A model generated the notes under the pieces. It made no database searches and was not told the origin of the DNA. It saw only the letters and a program-made list of their open reading frames with translations. From an uncultured Peptococcaceae bacterium (GTDB taxonomy: Bacteria > Bacillota > Desulfotomaculia > Desulfotomaculales > Desulfallaceae): a DNA stretch of 12,663 bases. The stretch covers positions 1 through 12,663 of the forward strand of contig CAJYBN010000071.1 of NCBI GenBank assembly GCA_913064925.1. The letters are read 5' to 3'. Of the stretch, positions 12,140-12,663 are shown piece after piece (positions within the stretch are counted from its first letter, which is position 1; each line of letters opens with the position of its first letter). A program made the position numbers and the translations under genes.

Positions 12140-12663
12140 CACCTTCACCTCCCAGCAATTTTTCCTTAAGCATGTTCTTGGCCCGGTGTATCCTGGTTGC
12201 CACCGTCTTCTCCGGCAGGTTCATAACCTCCGCCACCTGCCTGTAACTCAGTCCCTGGTAATGGTGCAGCACCAGAGCCGCCCGGTAACCGTCGGGCAGG
12301 GCCACCACCGCCCGCTGCAGTGCCCTGACCCGTTCCCTTTCCACCAGCGCATCCTCCGGGCCGGGACCCCCGCTGGCCAAATCGCAGCGATGTAATTCCC
12401 CCTCCAGCGGCAAGCTGTGTTTTTGCTCTCTGCCGCGCCGGCGCAGCAAATCCAGGCACACGTTTGTGGCTACCCGGTACAGCCAGGTGGAAAACCTGGC
12501 CTGAAAATGAAACCGCGGTAAAAAGCGGTAGGCCTTGATAAAAATCTCCTGGGAAGCGTCCAGGGCGTCCTCGGATTTGCCGAGCATGCGGCACGCCAGC
12601 CCGTAAACCCGGTCCTGGTACCGGCGCACCAGTTCCTCAAAAGCTTTGAGGTCACCGCCCTGC
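12075..12663 (-). CDS. ECF sigma-70 family RNA polymerase sigma factor, 5' end beyond the window
   Basis: Directs RNA polymerase to a small stress regulon. The reading frame is open to the window edge (QGGDLKAFEELVRRYQDRVYGLACRML...), so the apparent GTG start at 12629 is internal and the true start lies outside. Region 2 is clear: DALDASQEIFIKAYRFLPRF and FSTWLYRVATNVCLDLLRRR, the core-binding and -10-recognition helices. A linker with GPEDALVERE follows. Region 4 is LPDGYRAALVLHHYQGLSYR and QVAEVMNLPEKTVATRIHRA, the helix-turn-helix that reads the -35 element. The C-terminal tail after MLKEKL (about 35 residues) is longer than usual and overlaps the anti-sigma gene. Group assignment within ECF factors needs an alignment; it looks SigW-like. 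It is the first visible gene of a four-gene operon and is probably autoregulated, though its promoter is not in the window. Confidence 0.95.
   Translation of the reverse strand, partial: QGGDLKAFEELVRRYQDRVYGLACRMLGKSEDALDASQEIFIKAYRFLPRFHFQARFSTWLYRVATNVCLDLLRRRGREQKHSLPLEGELHRCDLASGGPGPEDALVERERVRALQRAVVALPDGYRAALVLHHYQGLSYRQVAEVMNLPEKTVATRIHRAKNMLKEKLLGGEGGALPEGTRDVKQVPGRRMPVV

Noticed and set aside
1..12663. CRISPR array, tRNA or rRNA genes, prophage or defence islands
   Set aside because: No regularly spaced direct repeats, no tRNA cloverleaf or rRNA sequence, and no phage or defence genes were seen.

Overview
The window reads as chromosomal DNA of a GC-rich, spore-forming, anaerobic Firmicute, most like the Peptococcaceae (Desulfotomaculum/Pelotomaculum type). 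This is inferred from a T-box leader on valS, strong AGGAGG-type ribosome binding sites, a pair of exact Spo0A boxes next to a sigma-H-like promoter, a DUF3231 (CotF-like) gene, and a TIGR04086-type membrane protein. No database search was possible, so the taxonomy is an inference.

Left part (1-3590). A Na+/Ca2+ exchanger-family gene, cut by the window edge, and folC both lie on the minus strand. The exchanger appears to have its own sigma-A-type promoter with an inverted repeat over the -10 element. A divergent intergenic region separates folC from a plus-strand methyl-accepting chemotaxis protein that has two membrane helices and almost no extracellular sensor. That region holds the regulatory signals mentioned above.

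Middle (3590-7520). valS is on the minus strand behind a complete valine T-box riboswitch (promoter, stem I with a GUC specifier, T-box sequence, terminator). Upstream of it lie an unusual GC-rich block of nested inverted repeats and a small four-helix membrane protein.

Right-middle (7520-9842). An orphan solute-binding-like protein (NMT1/SsuA type, no permease or ATPase nearby) sits behind a hairpin that could mask its ribosome binding site. Next is an AT-rich DUF3231 gene. It abuts the wreck of an IS200/IS605-type tnpB: C-terminal third only, one amber codon, one lost zinc cysteine, and a right-end hairpin. A 12-bp perfect hairpin and a (CTGA)5 microsatellite follow.

Right end (9843-12663). 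A tightly overlapping minus-strand operon encodes an ECF sigma factor (start outside the window), a zf-HC2 anti-sigma factor, a B-box/TM2/LiaF-like membrane protein, and a LiaF-like membrane protein with a C-terminal DUF4097 beta-solenoid. It looks like an envelope-stress cassette: the anti-sigma factor holds the sigma factor, and the two LiaF-like proteins are probable sensors or effectors. This operon and the folC/chemotaxis control region are the most interesting parts. I found no complete, clearly new defence or mobile system.
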